From assembly GCA_964498065.1 (NCBI GenBank), contig CAZCFZ010000020.1:1-64000 (forward strand): a DNA stretch of 64,000 bases. Reading direction: 5' to 3'. Made by a program: the position numbers and the translations under genes. Of the stretch, positions 51,808 to 59,930 are shown piece after piece. The notes under the pieces are model-generated. The model was not told the origin of the DNA, did no database searches, and saw only the letters and a list, made by a program, of their open reading frames with translations. Position 1 is the first letter of the stretch. Each line of letters begins with the position of its first letter. Source of the DNA: FEN-1297 sp964498065 (lineage in GTDB: Bacteria; Bacteroidota; Ignavibacteria; Ignavibacteriales; Ignavibacteriaceae).

Positions 51808-52682
51808 TAAATCTTGAACTTTATAAAATATTAAAAACATCAGAAGGGGATTTACCGCTTGATATAAATCTTCAAATTGAGGATGGAGATTTTATTACTA
51901 TTGAAGGTCCTTCCGGTGCGGGTAAAACTACAATATTAAGAATGATTGCCGGATTGTTAAAACCTGAAAAGGGAATTATTAAAGTTTCAGAAAAAGTATG
52001 GTATGATGTTTCATCAAATACATTTTTACCTCCGCAGAAAAGAAATGTCGGTTTTGTCTTTCAAGATTATTCTCTATTTCCCAATATGACTATTCTTCAA
52101 AATTTGGAATTTGCAATTAATCATAAAAAAGATAATGCGTTTATTGAAGAAATTATTGAAATTACAGAATTAAAAGAATTAAAAGACAGATATCCTAGTA
52201 CTCTCTCCGGGGGACAAAGGCAGCGTGCAGCACTTGCCAGAGCAATCATACGAAAGCCCGATATCTTACTACTCGATGAACCATTATCTGCACTTGATAC
52301 TGAGATGAGATTAAAACTTCAGGATTATATTTTAACCGTTCATAAAAAATTTAATTTGACTACCATTTTACTTAGCCATGATATTTCTGAAATTTTTAAA
52401 ATGTCGGATCGTGTAGTAAGATTGAATAAAGGAAAAATAATAAGTGAGGGAAAAGCTTCAAGTGTATTTAATAAAAATTATATTAGCGGAAAGTTTAAAT
52501 TTACCGGGGATGTCTTAAGCATAGAAAAAGATGAAGTGGTTTTTATAGTTAATGTGCTGGTCGGGAATAATATTATAAAAGTTATTGCAACCGAAGCTGA
52601 AATGAAAAATTTATCTCCCGGCGATAAAGTAATGATTGTTTCAAAAGCTTTCAATCCTTTAATAATAAAGATTGATTCTTAA
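51804..52682 (+). CDS. modC: Molybdate ABC transporter ATPase
   Basis: The 292-residue ATPase powers molybdate import. Walker A is 'GPSGAGKTT' (about residues 32-40), the ABC signature 'LSGGQRQRAALARA' (about 132-145), Walker B 'ILLLDEPLSALD', and the switch His lies in 'LLSHDI'. The C-terminal 70 residues carry a TOBE-like domain ('KFKFTGDVLSIEKDEVVF') that may bind molybdate for feedback. The start is TTG at 51804, overlapping modB's stop (TTGA). Confidence 0.93.
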   Translation: MINLELYKILKTSEGDLPLDINLQIEDGDFITIEGPSGAGKTTILRMIAGLLKPEKGIIKVSEKVWYDVSSNTFLPPQKRNVGFVFQDYSLFPNMTILQNLEFAINHKKDNAFIEEIIEITELKELKDRYPSTLSGGQRQRAALARAIIRKPDILLLDEPLSALDTEMRLKLQDYILTVHKKFNLTTILLSHDISEIFKMSDRVVRLNKGKIISEGKASSVFNKNYISGKFKFTGDVLSIEKDEVVFIVNVLVGNNIIKVIATEAEMKNLSPGDKVMIVSKAFNPLIIKIDS

Positions 52683-52699
52683 TTTTTGTGGATAATTAT

Positions 52700-52852
52700 A
52701 TTTCACTCCTTCGGAGTTCTGAATTTTTCTTGATTACCATTTTACAATAATATCAGTCCTTCGGACTTGCCAGACAAACACCGAAGGTGTGAAATTATTA
52801 TAAAAAAAACACCAATAAAGATAACTAACCCCGGAGGGGTGACATTAACATA
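52700..52852. repeat. Small palindromic repeats after modC
   Basis: Several short hairpin-forming units follow each other: ACTCCTTCGGAGT (52706-52718), AGTCCTTCGGACT (52756-52768), ACACCGAAGGTGT (52778-52790) and CCCCGGAGGGG (52830-52840). Each is a small palindrome built on a TTCGG/CCGAA-type or CCGGAGG core. Runs like this are common in intergenic DNA of Bacteroidota. They could terminate modC and the convergent SDR gene. Confidence 0.55.
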
Positions 52853-52877
52853 ACATTGTCTTTTGAAAAACAATTTC

Positions 52878-53627
52878 TTACAGTGTTGTAACCCCGCCAT
52901 CTACGGGCAGGTAGCCGCTGTTTATGTATTTGGCATAATCACTTGCCAGAATTAAAATTGCACCGGCAAGATCTTCCGGCTGGCCAAGTCTTTTCATCGG
53001 ATTTGCGGCTGCCATCATTTTTTTTCTGTCTTCCGGGTGAAATGCAGTTGCATCGGTTAATGTTAATCCGGGAGCCACCGTATTTACTCGAATTCCGTAT
53101 TGAGCTAGTTCACCGGCAAGAGAATTTGTAAGCATATTCAATGCAGCCTTTGCTGCACTGTGTGTAATAAATCCTTTACCCGGTCTTTTTGATAAACCGC
53201 TTGAAACGCTGATAATACATCCTCTTCGTTTTTCTATCATCGAAGGAACGATTAGTTTGCAAGGATTAAAAAATGATTTTACCTCACCCATAATTTTACT
53301 TTCAAAGTCTTCCCATTCCTGTTCGAGGAAAGGAGCATATTTAAATTTCATTCCGGCATTAATTACTAACGTATCAATTGCGCCAAAATATTCAGTTACA
53401 ATCCTAACCATATTTTTAACTTGATTGAAGTCTGTAACATCTGCTTTTACAGCGAGAGCATTTCCTCCTTTTGATTTAATTTCATCAATAAGCTTAATTG
53501 CCGAGTCTTTACTATTATTATAATTGACTGCTACGCTTGCGCCTTGTTCTGCAAATAATCTTGCGGTTGCCGCACCTATCCCGCGGCTGCTTCCAGTTAT
53601 TAAAGCAATTCTATCTTTGAGCAGCAT
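52878..53627 (-). CDS. SDR-family oxidoreductase with His in the catalytic Tyr position
   Basis: The 249-residue NAD(P)-dependent Rossmann enzyme is of the FabG-like classical SDR type. The cofactor motif is 'TGSSRGIGAATARLFAEQGA' (TGxxxGIG), with 'ADVTDF', 'INAGMK' (NAG) and Ser in 'ISVSSGLSKRP'. The active-site YxxxK reads 'HSAAK' in 'FITHSAAKAALNMLTNSLA'. Tyr is replaced by His while Lys is retained. Such variants occur in some SDR branches, but the reaction may differ from ordinary ketoreduction. It stands alone and convergent to modC. Confidence 0.88.
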   Translation of the reverse strand: MLLKDRIALITGSSRGIGAATARLFAEQGASVAVNYNNSKDSAIKLIDEIKSKGGNALAVKADVTDFNQVKNMVRIVTEYFGAIDTLVINAGMKFKYAPFLEQEWEDFESKIMGEVKSFFNPCKLIVPSMIEKRRGCIISVSSGLSKRPGKGFITHSAAKAALNMLTNSLAGELAQYGIRVNTVAPGLTLTDATAFHPEDRKKMMAAANPMKRLGQPEDLAGAILILASDYAKYINSGYLPVDGGVTTL

Positions 53628-53876
53628 TATACCTCCGAAAAAGTTTATAGTATTTCCGTTATAGCATAATTAACTATAATGGCAATTACAAAAATAAAAA
53701 ATAAACTCAGTTCATTCTATTATCGAAAAAAATAAAAATTATTTAGGGAATCAATTGGAAATTCAATAGCCGTTTAATTATAAAAAATGAAATTATATAC
53801 TTTCCTTCTGTCAAATGAATTAAACAATAACATCGGACTTTCGATTATAGCTCTGTAAGTGAAAGTATTTATATCT

Positions 53877-55178
53877 ATGAACAGAATAACATCATATTTT
53901 AATATCAATTTGGTAGAACGAAAAATAGCATTGTTTTTATTTTTCATATTATTCTATTCGACTGCTTGTGCACAGCAAGTTACTAAAGTATTAATCTCGG
54001 GGCTTTCAGGAAATACTTCTCATGATATTGAGGTGAAAAATGCTTTTCTTATAGGATATAAAAGTTATGACGGTGCAGATTATACAGGGCAGATCGATCT
54101 TCATTTAGATAATAATGTATATGCTGCCATTGATTATGCACATCAAAACGGCTACCAGATTGTCGTTAGATCATACACAGGACTAATTAATGCTGTAAAT
54201 GATTCTGCTCAAAAATACCCGGATGTCTTATTATTTATGCCTGCCGGATCAAATAAGTTTTTATATTATTGCTGCTTTGATATACCGAATGCTGCCGTAG
54301 TATCAACCGGAGCTGGTATTGATACATTGGCAACGGCTTATAAAGTAGAATTTTTTTCAATAGACCCAATTACATATTCTAATGAATCAAGTTTCTCAAA
54401 CGGTTATATTGCAGGGCAGATTGCTTACCTCGCAAACAAATTAAATATTAGTCCGCAGCAGGCAAGATTGTTAGCAAGAAGTAATTCTTCATCTGCTCAA
54501 TCCATTACTTATGTCCAATATGGGAAAATTGATTTGGGCAATGCAATACAAAGTTCGGATTCAACTTCAACTCTCCCCATAGAACTTACGTCATTCACAG
54601 CTGCGCAATCGAATAATCATGTTACATTAAACTGGACTACATCGACAGAACTTAACAATTATGGATTTGAAATTCAGCGACAAATGACTAATGTCTTAAT
54701 TACTAATAACCATGGTAGTTCCTTGTCAATGGTCATTGGTCATTGGATATCAATTGGATTTGTAAAAGGTTCCGGGAATAGCAATTCACCGAAACAATAT
54801 TCTTTTAAAGATTCTAAACCTGGGAATGGTAATGTAGAATACAGATTAAAGCAAATTGATGATGACGGAAGTTTTAAGTATTCAATTACAGTTCAGTTAA
54901 AAATAAATAAGCCGTTATCATTTGAATTAAAACAGAATTATCCTAATCCGTTTAATCCAATCACTAAAATCAGCTGGCAATCGCCGGTAAGCTGCAGGCA
55001 AACTTTAATAATATTTAATTTGTTAGGTAAGGAAGTGGCTGTATTAGCTGACAAAGAAAAACCTGCCGGAACTTATGAAGTAATCTGGAACGCAGCTAAC
55101 ATGCCGAGTGGTGTGTACTTCTATCAGCTTAAAGCAGGCAGCTTTACAGATACAAAAAAGCTTCTACTGCTCAAATAA
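53877..55178 (+). CDS. T9SS-secreted protein, degenerate subtilase-like domain with C-terminal sorting signal
   Basis: I start it at ATG 53877 (433 residues); a GTG at 53859 is in frame but has no better ribosome site. A signal peptide is at residues about 16-33. Residues about 40-220 read like a peptidase S8 fold, e.g. 'YAAIDYAHQNGYQIVVRSYTG', 'PDVLLFMPAGSN' and 'SSFSNGYIAGQIAYLANKL' (cf. the Ser-loop GTSxSxPxxAG). The Asp/His/Ser triad is not complete, so it may bind rather than cut. A beta domain follows ('LTSFTAAQSNNHVTLNWTTSTE'), interrupted by a 22-codon palindromic insertion. The last 80 residues ('NYPNPFNPITKISW' to 'FTDTKKLLLLK') are a type IX secretion sorting domain. Confidence 0.75.
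   Translation: MNRITSYFNINLVERKIALFLFFILFYSTACAQQVTKVLISGLSGNTSHDIEVKNAFLIGYKSYDGADYTGQIDLHLDNNVYAAIDYAHQNGYQIVVRSYTGLINAVNDSAQKYPDVLLFMPAGSNKFLYYCCFDIPNAAVVSTGAGIDTLATAYKVEFFSIDPITYSNESSFSNGYIAGQIAYLANKLNISPQQARLLARSNSSSAQSITYVQYGKIDLGNAIQSSDSTSTLPIELTSFTAAQSNNHVTLNWTTSTELNNYGFEIQRQMTNVLITNNHGSSLSMVIGHWISIGFVKGSGNSNSPKQYSFKDSKPGNGNVEYRLKQIDDDGSFKYSITVQLKINKPLSFELKQNYPNPFNPITKISWQSPVSCRQTLIIFNLLGKEVAVLADKEKPAGTYEVIWNAANMPSGVYFYQLKAGSFTDTKKLLLLK
54681..54746 (+). repeat. In-frame 66-bp palindromic insertion in the T9SS protein gene
   Basis: CAAATGACTAATG (54681-54693) and CATTGGTCATTGG (54734-54746) are inverted repeats matching at 11 of 13 positions. The centre holds AACCATGGTAGTT. The segment is exactly 22 codons and keeps the frame. 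It separates 'LNNYGFEIQR' from 'ISIGFVKGSGNS', which are contiguous, apart from a few residues, in the usual form of this domain. Confidence 0.7.
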
Positions 55179-55397
55179 GAAAGAATTATTGGGAAAGAAT
55201 TACTTCTCTGATATTTGCCAAAACCTTCCAATAATATTCTTTTTTATTTTGTTATATTGGTCAATTCCTGCACTATATTTATTTTTATGACCCGCAAGTC
55301 ACTTTATCGTTGCCCGAAGCCACTTCAATTTTCATTTTATTAATCAGTTAGCTATATTTGACCAAATTAAAAAATTTATAGAGGATTTCTTCATAAA

Positions 55398-56801
55398 ATG
55401 GCATATAAATATGATATTGCTGTACTTGGCGGTGGTCCCGGCGGTTATGTTGCCGCAATCAGAGCTGCCCAGTTAGGTTTTAAAACTGTTGTTATTGATA
55501 AAGAAAACCTCGGCGGTATTTGTCTAAACTGGGGTTGTATTCCTACAAAATCTCTTCTTAAAAATGCAGAAATTTATGACAATTTAAAAAATCATGCTGA
55601 TGATTTCGGGATTAAAGTACAGGGACTTAGTTTTGATTTTAATAGAATTATTAAAAGAAGTCGCGACATTTCCGACCGGATAACTAAAAATGTTGAGATG
55701 CTGATTAAGAAAAATAAGATTGACAGAATAAGAGGATACGGAAAACTAATTTCTAAAAACCAGATTGATATATTTGACAATGACGGGAAAAAATTTGACT
55801 CATTAACTGCTGATAAAATTATTATTGCAACAGGTGCCAGACCAAAAACCTTACCTTCGATTCCTGTTGATAAAAAAATGATCATCACCAGCACTGAAGC
55901 TATGAATCTTCTCGAACAGCCAAAAGAATTTATTATCATTGGTGCCGGAGCAATCGGTGTTGAGTTCGCATATTTTTATTCCGTTTTGGGAACGAAAGTT
56001 ACAATCATTGAGATGCTGGATTCAATTTTACCAATAGAAGATAAAGAAGTTTCGGATACTCTGGCTAAGAATTTTAGAAAAAGAGGAATTGAAATTTATA
56101 CAAAGACAACTGTTGAAAAAGCAGAAGTCAAAGGCAAAAAAGTTCATGTTACAATAAATATAAATGGTGAGAAAAAAGAATTTACTGCAGATAAGGTTCT
56201 TAATGCAATTGGTGTTACCGGTAATGTTGAAGGATTTGGTCTGGAAGAATTAGGAGTTGAGTTATTTAAGAACCATATTAAAGTAAATAAATCAACTTAT
56301 GAAACCAACGTTAAAGGAATATTTGCGATAGGCGATGTAATTGGTCCGCCATGGCTTGCTCATGTCGCATCACATGAAGGTATCCATTGTGTTGAAAAAA
56401 TAAAAGGATTAGAGACACCGGATATAAATTATGATAATATTCCGGGCTGTACTTATTGCCAGCCTCAAGTGGCAAGCGTGGGAATGACTGAAGCAAAAGC
56501 TAAAGAAGCAGGCTACGAGATAAAAGTAGGTAAATTTCCTTTTATGGCTAGCGGAAAAGCATTTGCTATCGGTGAACGTGAAGGATTTGTAAAATTTATT
56601 TTCGATGCTAAATACGGAGAAATTTTGGGAGTTCATATTATTGGTTCCGAAGCAACAGAATTAATTGCCGAAGCAACACTAGCTAAATCTGTTGAAGCGA
56701 CAGGTGAAACTATTATAAAAACTGTACATGCTCATCCTACACTTGCGGAATCAATAATGGAATCTGCTGCTCAAGCTTATGGAGAAGCGATACATATATA
56801 A
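55398..56801 (+). CDS. lpd: Dihydrolipoyl dehydrogenase (E3)
   Basis: The 467-residue flavoprotein reoxidises dihydrolipoamide of the dehydrogenase complex with NAD+. The FAD motif is 'GGGPGGYVAAIRAAQLG'. The redox disulfide is in 'GGICLNWGCIPTKSLL' (Cys 41 and 46). The NAD-binding motif is 'IIGAGAIGVEFAYFYSVLG', the second FAD motif is 'GIFAIGDVIG', and the catalytic His/Glu lies in 'HAHPTLAESI'. It is the first of five genes for the 2-oxoacid dehydrogenase and its lipoyl cofactor. Confidence 0.97.
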   Translation: MAYKYDIAVLGGGPGGYVAAIRAAQLGFKTVVIDKENLGGICLNWGCIPTKSLLKNAEIYDNLKNHADDFGIKVQGLSFDFNRIIKRSRDISDRITKNVEMLIKKNKIDRIRGYGKLISKNQIDIFDNDGKKFDSLTADKIIIATGARPKTLPSIPVDKKMIITSTEAMNLLEQPKEFIIIGAGAIGVEFAYFYSVLGTKVTIIEMLDSILPIEDKEVSDTLAKNFRKRGIEIYTKTTVEKAEVKGKKVHVTININGEKKEFTADKVLNAIGVTGNVEGFGLEELGVELFKNHIKVNKSTYETNVKGIFAIGDVIGPPWLAHVASHEGIHCVEKIKGLETPDINYDNIPGCTYCQPQVASVGMTEAKAKEAGYEIKVGKFPFMASGKAFAIGEREGFVKFIFDAKYGEILGVHIIGSEATELIAEATLAKSVEATGETIIKTVHAHPTLAESIMESAAQAYGEAIHI

Positions 56802-56860
56802 GAATGCGGATATATTTTAGATACATTAAATAAACATTATAAATTACAATTTAATGGACA

Positions 56861-57553
56861 ATGAGAAGTCTGAGCTATTGCAATCTGGGATTTATTAATT
56901 ATAAAGAAGCCTGGGATTTACAGAAGGAAGTTTTAGAATTAAGACTAAATTCCAAAGTCTCAGATGTGCTATTTTTGCTTGAACATCCTCACACTTATAC
57001 TTTAGGGAAAATAGCCGATAAAAAGAATCTTGTTGCCTCTCAAGAATATTTGGATAAAAACAATGTTTCTGTTTACGAAATCGATAGAGGCGGAGATATT
57101 ACTTATCATGGTCCCGGACAAATTGTTGGCTATCCGATTATTAATTTAAATGAATGGCAGAATGATACCCATAAATATTTGAGGGCAATAGAAGAAGTTA
57201 TAATTCAAACATGTTCTTATTACGGATTAAAAACTGCAAGAGTACCAAAGTATACCGGCGTCTGGCTTGAAGAAAGAAAAATAGCAGCTATAGGAATTAA
57301 GGTTAGTAGATGGATTACAATGCATGGATTTGCTTTCAATGTGAATACCGATCTTTCTTTATTCTCAGGTATTATACCCTGCGGTATTAGTGATAAAGAA
57401 GTTACATCTTTACAAAGGGAATTAAATAGAGAAATTGAAATTGATGAGGTTAAAACTCTTTTAGTCAAAAACTTTAAAGAGATATTTAATTACGACGAAG
57501 TAAAATTTCTTTCAAAAGAAGAATTATTGTCGTTTAATTTAACTAACAGCTAA
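56861..57553 (+). CDS. lipB: Octanoyltransferase
   Basis: LipB transfers octanoate from acyl carrier protein to lipoyl domains. The 230-residue protein holds 'EHPHTYTLGK', the signature 'RGGDITYHGPGQIVGYPI', the catalytic Lys region 'AAIGIKVSRWITMHGFAFNVNTDL' and the catalytic Cys in 'GIIPCGI'. It lies between lpd and the fused E1 gene and works before LipA (61831). The E2 at 59931 with two lipoyl domains is the local target. Confidence 0.96.
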   Translation: MRSLSYCNLGFINYKEAWDLQKEVLELRLNSKVSDVLFLLEHPHTYTLGKIADKKNLVASQEYLDKNNVSVYEIDRGGDITYHGPGQIVGYPIINLNEWQNDTHKYLRAIEEVIIQTCSYYGLKTARVPKYTGVWLEERKIAAIGIKVSRWITMHGFAFNVNTDLSLFSGIIPCGISDKEVTSLQRELNREIEIDEVKTLLVKNFKEIFNYDEVKFLSKEELLSFNLTNS

Positions 57554-57569
57554 TCATGAAAGGCTAATA

Positions 57570-59705
57570 ATGGCAAAAAAGAATTCATCAAAAAATGATA
57601 CTTTAGTTAAACATTCAAAAGAAAAAAATTCTGAAAAAGAAAATAAAAATAATGGTAAATCAAACGGGCATACAGATAACTTATCTAAAAAACCTAAATC
57701 TTTAGGTAAGGAAGACTTATTAAAAGCTCTTAGGATTATGCTGCTTGCGAGGAATATTGATAACAAGGCCATGAATCTTCTTCGTCAAGGCAGAACATTC
57801 TTTCACATAGCCGGTGCAGGTCATGAAGCAATTCAAGTTGCTGTCGGTTTATCTTTGGATGGTAAAAAGGATTGGCTTTACCCGTATTATCGCGACTTAG
57901 CGTTTGTATTATCTCTTGGATTAACTCCAAAAAATTTTTTCCTTCAATCGTTTGCTAAAGTAGATGATCCAGCATCCGGCGGTAAACAGCTCCCGTGCCA
58001 TTGGGGATTAAAATCAATAAATCTTCCTACGCAGTCAAGTCCGACAGGCACACAATTTTTAAATGCTGTTGGCTCAGCTTTAGCTCTGGTTAGAAAAGGT
58101 GAAAATAATATTGCTTACGTAAGCAGCGGTGAAGGAACCACAAGTCAAGGTGAATTTCATGAAGCAGTAAATTGGGCCAGCAGGGAAAAGCTACCGGTAC
58201 TTTTTGTTATTGAAAATAATAAGTATGCCATTTCTGTTCATGTTGCTAAACAAAGCGGCGGTAAAGATCATTCTATATCGGAAATGATGGCCGGATATCA
58301 TAATCTTTATCGTGCTAAAATTGACGGTACTGACTATTATGAAGCTTATAATACGGTTCAAGAGGCGATTAGTTATATAAAAAGCGGAAATGGTCCTGCA
58401 TTGATTGAAGCAGAAGTCGTAAGACTTTTATCCCATTCATCTTCAGATGACCAGAAAAAATATAGAGACTCGAAAGAGTTGGAAGAAGATTTAAGAAACT
58501 GCCCGATTGAAAAATTAAGTAAAAAATTAATTGCCGATGGAACTATAACCAAAGAAGATTACAATAAATTTCAACAGGATGTTATTGATGAAATTAATAA
58601 TGCCGTTGAAGAAGCTGCCGAATCAAATGATCCCAAACCTGAAGAAGCAGACAAGTTTGTATTTGATGAAAGCGGATTAAAAGAAAGTTTTGAATATGAA
58701 AAAACAGTTCCTTCAGGTAAACCAGTTGTAATGGTTGATGCAATAAACCATGCTCTTCATGAAGAGATGGAAAGAAATAAGAAGATTTACATTTTCGGTG
58801 AAGATGTTGCCGATAAAAAAGGCGGAGTTTTCACAGCAACAAAAGGCTTATCTACAAAATTCGGCAACGATAGAGTTTTCAACTCACCTTTAGCTGAAGC
58901 AAGTATAATCGGCGTTGCGACCGGGATGGCATTAACAGGTCTTAAGCCTGTTGTGGAGGTCCAATTTGGCGATTACATCTGGCCTGCATTTATGCAGTAC
59001 AAATCGGAAGTTGCTACTATGCGTTATCGATCGAATAATCTTTGGAATGCACCGGTAGTAACAAGGGTCGCTGTCGGAGGTTATATTCATGGTGGTTTAT
59101 ATCATAGTCAAAATATAGAATCGATATTTGCGCACATTCCTGGAATTTATATTGCTTATCCGTCTAATGCAGCAGATGCAAAAGGACTTTTGAAAACTGC
59201 ATGCAGAATAAATGATCCTGTTTTATTCTGCGAGCATAAAGGTTTGTACAGACAAAGTTTCGCAACAACACCTTCACCGGATGCGGATTATCTAGTTCCC
59301 TTTGGTAAAGCAAAAATTGTAAGAGAAGGAAATGATATCACTGTTGTTTCTTACGGCGTTTCTATGTGGGATTCAGTAATGGCAGCTAAAAGATTGGAAG
59401 ATGAAGGTTATTCGGTTGAGATTATTGATATTAGAACAATTGTCCCTTTGGATGAAGAGACAATTTTTAATTCTGTGAAAAAGACAAATAAAGTGATTGT
59501 AATTCATGAAGATACTTTCACAGCCGGCTTCGGCGCTGAAATAGCATCTAGAGTCGCTGATACTTGTTTCCAATTTCTGGATGGTCCGGTTAAACGAATT
59601 GCAGCTAAAGATTCTCATATCCCATATTCACCGATTTTGGAAAGTGAAATTCTTCCGGGAAGAGAAAAAATATACAAAGGTATTAAAGAATTATTAGAGT
59701 ATTAA
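57570..59705 (+). CDS. 2-oxoacid dehydrogenase E1, alpha and beta subunits fused
   Basis: The 711-residue protein is a single-chain E1 that decarboxylates a 2-oxoacid with thiamine diphosphate. After a lysine- and asparagine-rich 45-residue leader, the alpha part (about 50-350) has 'GRTFFHIAGAGHEAIQVA' and the ThDP motif 'SSGEGTTSQGEFHEAVNWA' running to 'ENNKYAIS'. The beta part (about 385-711) has 'FGEDVADKKGGVF', 'NSPLAEASIIGVATGMA' and 'VVEVQFGDYIWPA'. The pattern fits the branched-chain/pyruvate alpha2-beta2 type. Pyruvate, 2-oxoisovalerate or acetoin cannot be separated by reading alone. It is followed by the E2 gene. Confidence 0.92.
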   Translation: MAKKNSSKNDTLVKHSKEKNSEKENKNNGKSNGHTDNLSKKPKSLGKEDLLKALRIMLLARNIDNKAMNLLRQGRTFFHIAGAGHEAIQVAVGLSLDGKKDWLYPYYRDLAFVLSLGLTPKNFFLQSFAKVDDPASGGKQLPCHWGLKSINLPTQSSPTGTQFLNAVGSALALVRKGENNIAYVSSGEGTTSQGEFHEAVNWASREKLPVLFVIENNKYAISVHVAKQSGGKDHSISEMMAGYHNLYRAKIDGTDYYEAYNTVQEAISYIKSGNGPALIEAEVVRLLSHSSSDDQKKYRDSKELEEDLRNCPIEKLSKKLIADGTITKEDYNKFQQDVIDEINNAVEEAAESNDPKPEEADKFVFDESGLKESFEYEKTVPSGKPVVMVDAINHALHEEMERNKKIYIFGEDVADKKGGVFTATKGLSTKFGNDRVFNSPLAEASIIGVATGMALTGLKPVVEVQFGDYIWPAFMQYKSEVATMRYRSNNLWNAPVVTRVAVGGYIHGGLYHSQNIESIFAHIPGIYIAYPSNAADAKGLLKTACRINDPVLFCEHKGLYRQSFATTPSPDADYLVPFGKAKIVREGNDITVVSYGVSMWDSVMAAKRLEDEGYSVEIIDIRTIVPLDEETIFNSVKKTNKVIVIHEDTFTAGFGAEIASRVADTCFQFLDGPVKRIAAKDSHIPYSPILESEILPGREKIYKGIKELLEY

Positions 59706-59790
59706 TCATCATATTTAATGAATTTATTGATTGAGTAAATTTGAATTTAAACCGTTGAAACTGTTAATTTAATTTTTGTATACTATTAAC

Positions 59791-59854
59791 CCACGGATTA
59801 ATCCGTGGATTAATAAAAATACTATTGGTAATAAAAAACTGTTTTAACAGTTTT
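59791..59854. repeat. Two palindromes in the E1-E2 spacer
   Basis: CCACGGATTAATCCGTGG (59791-59808) is a perfect 18-base palindrome. AAAACTGTT-TT-AACAGTTTT (59835-59854) is a second hairpin with a perfect 9-base stem. They sit in the 225-base gap between E1 and E2. They could reduce read-through into the E2 gene, bind a regulator or simply be dispersed repeats. Confidence 0.5.
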
Positions 59855-59930
59855 AAGTTTTGGTCTATTATAATTCATTTTGCAGATTGAGCCTATAAAA
59901 TATTAAGAATTTAAAATTAGGAGCAGAATA

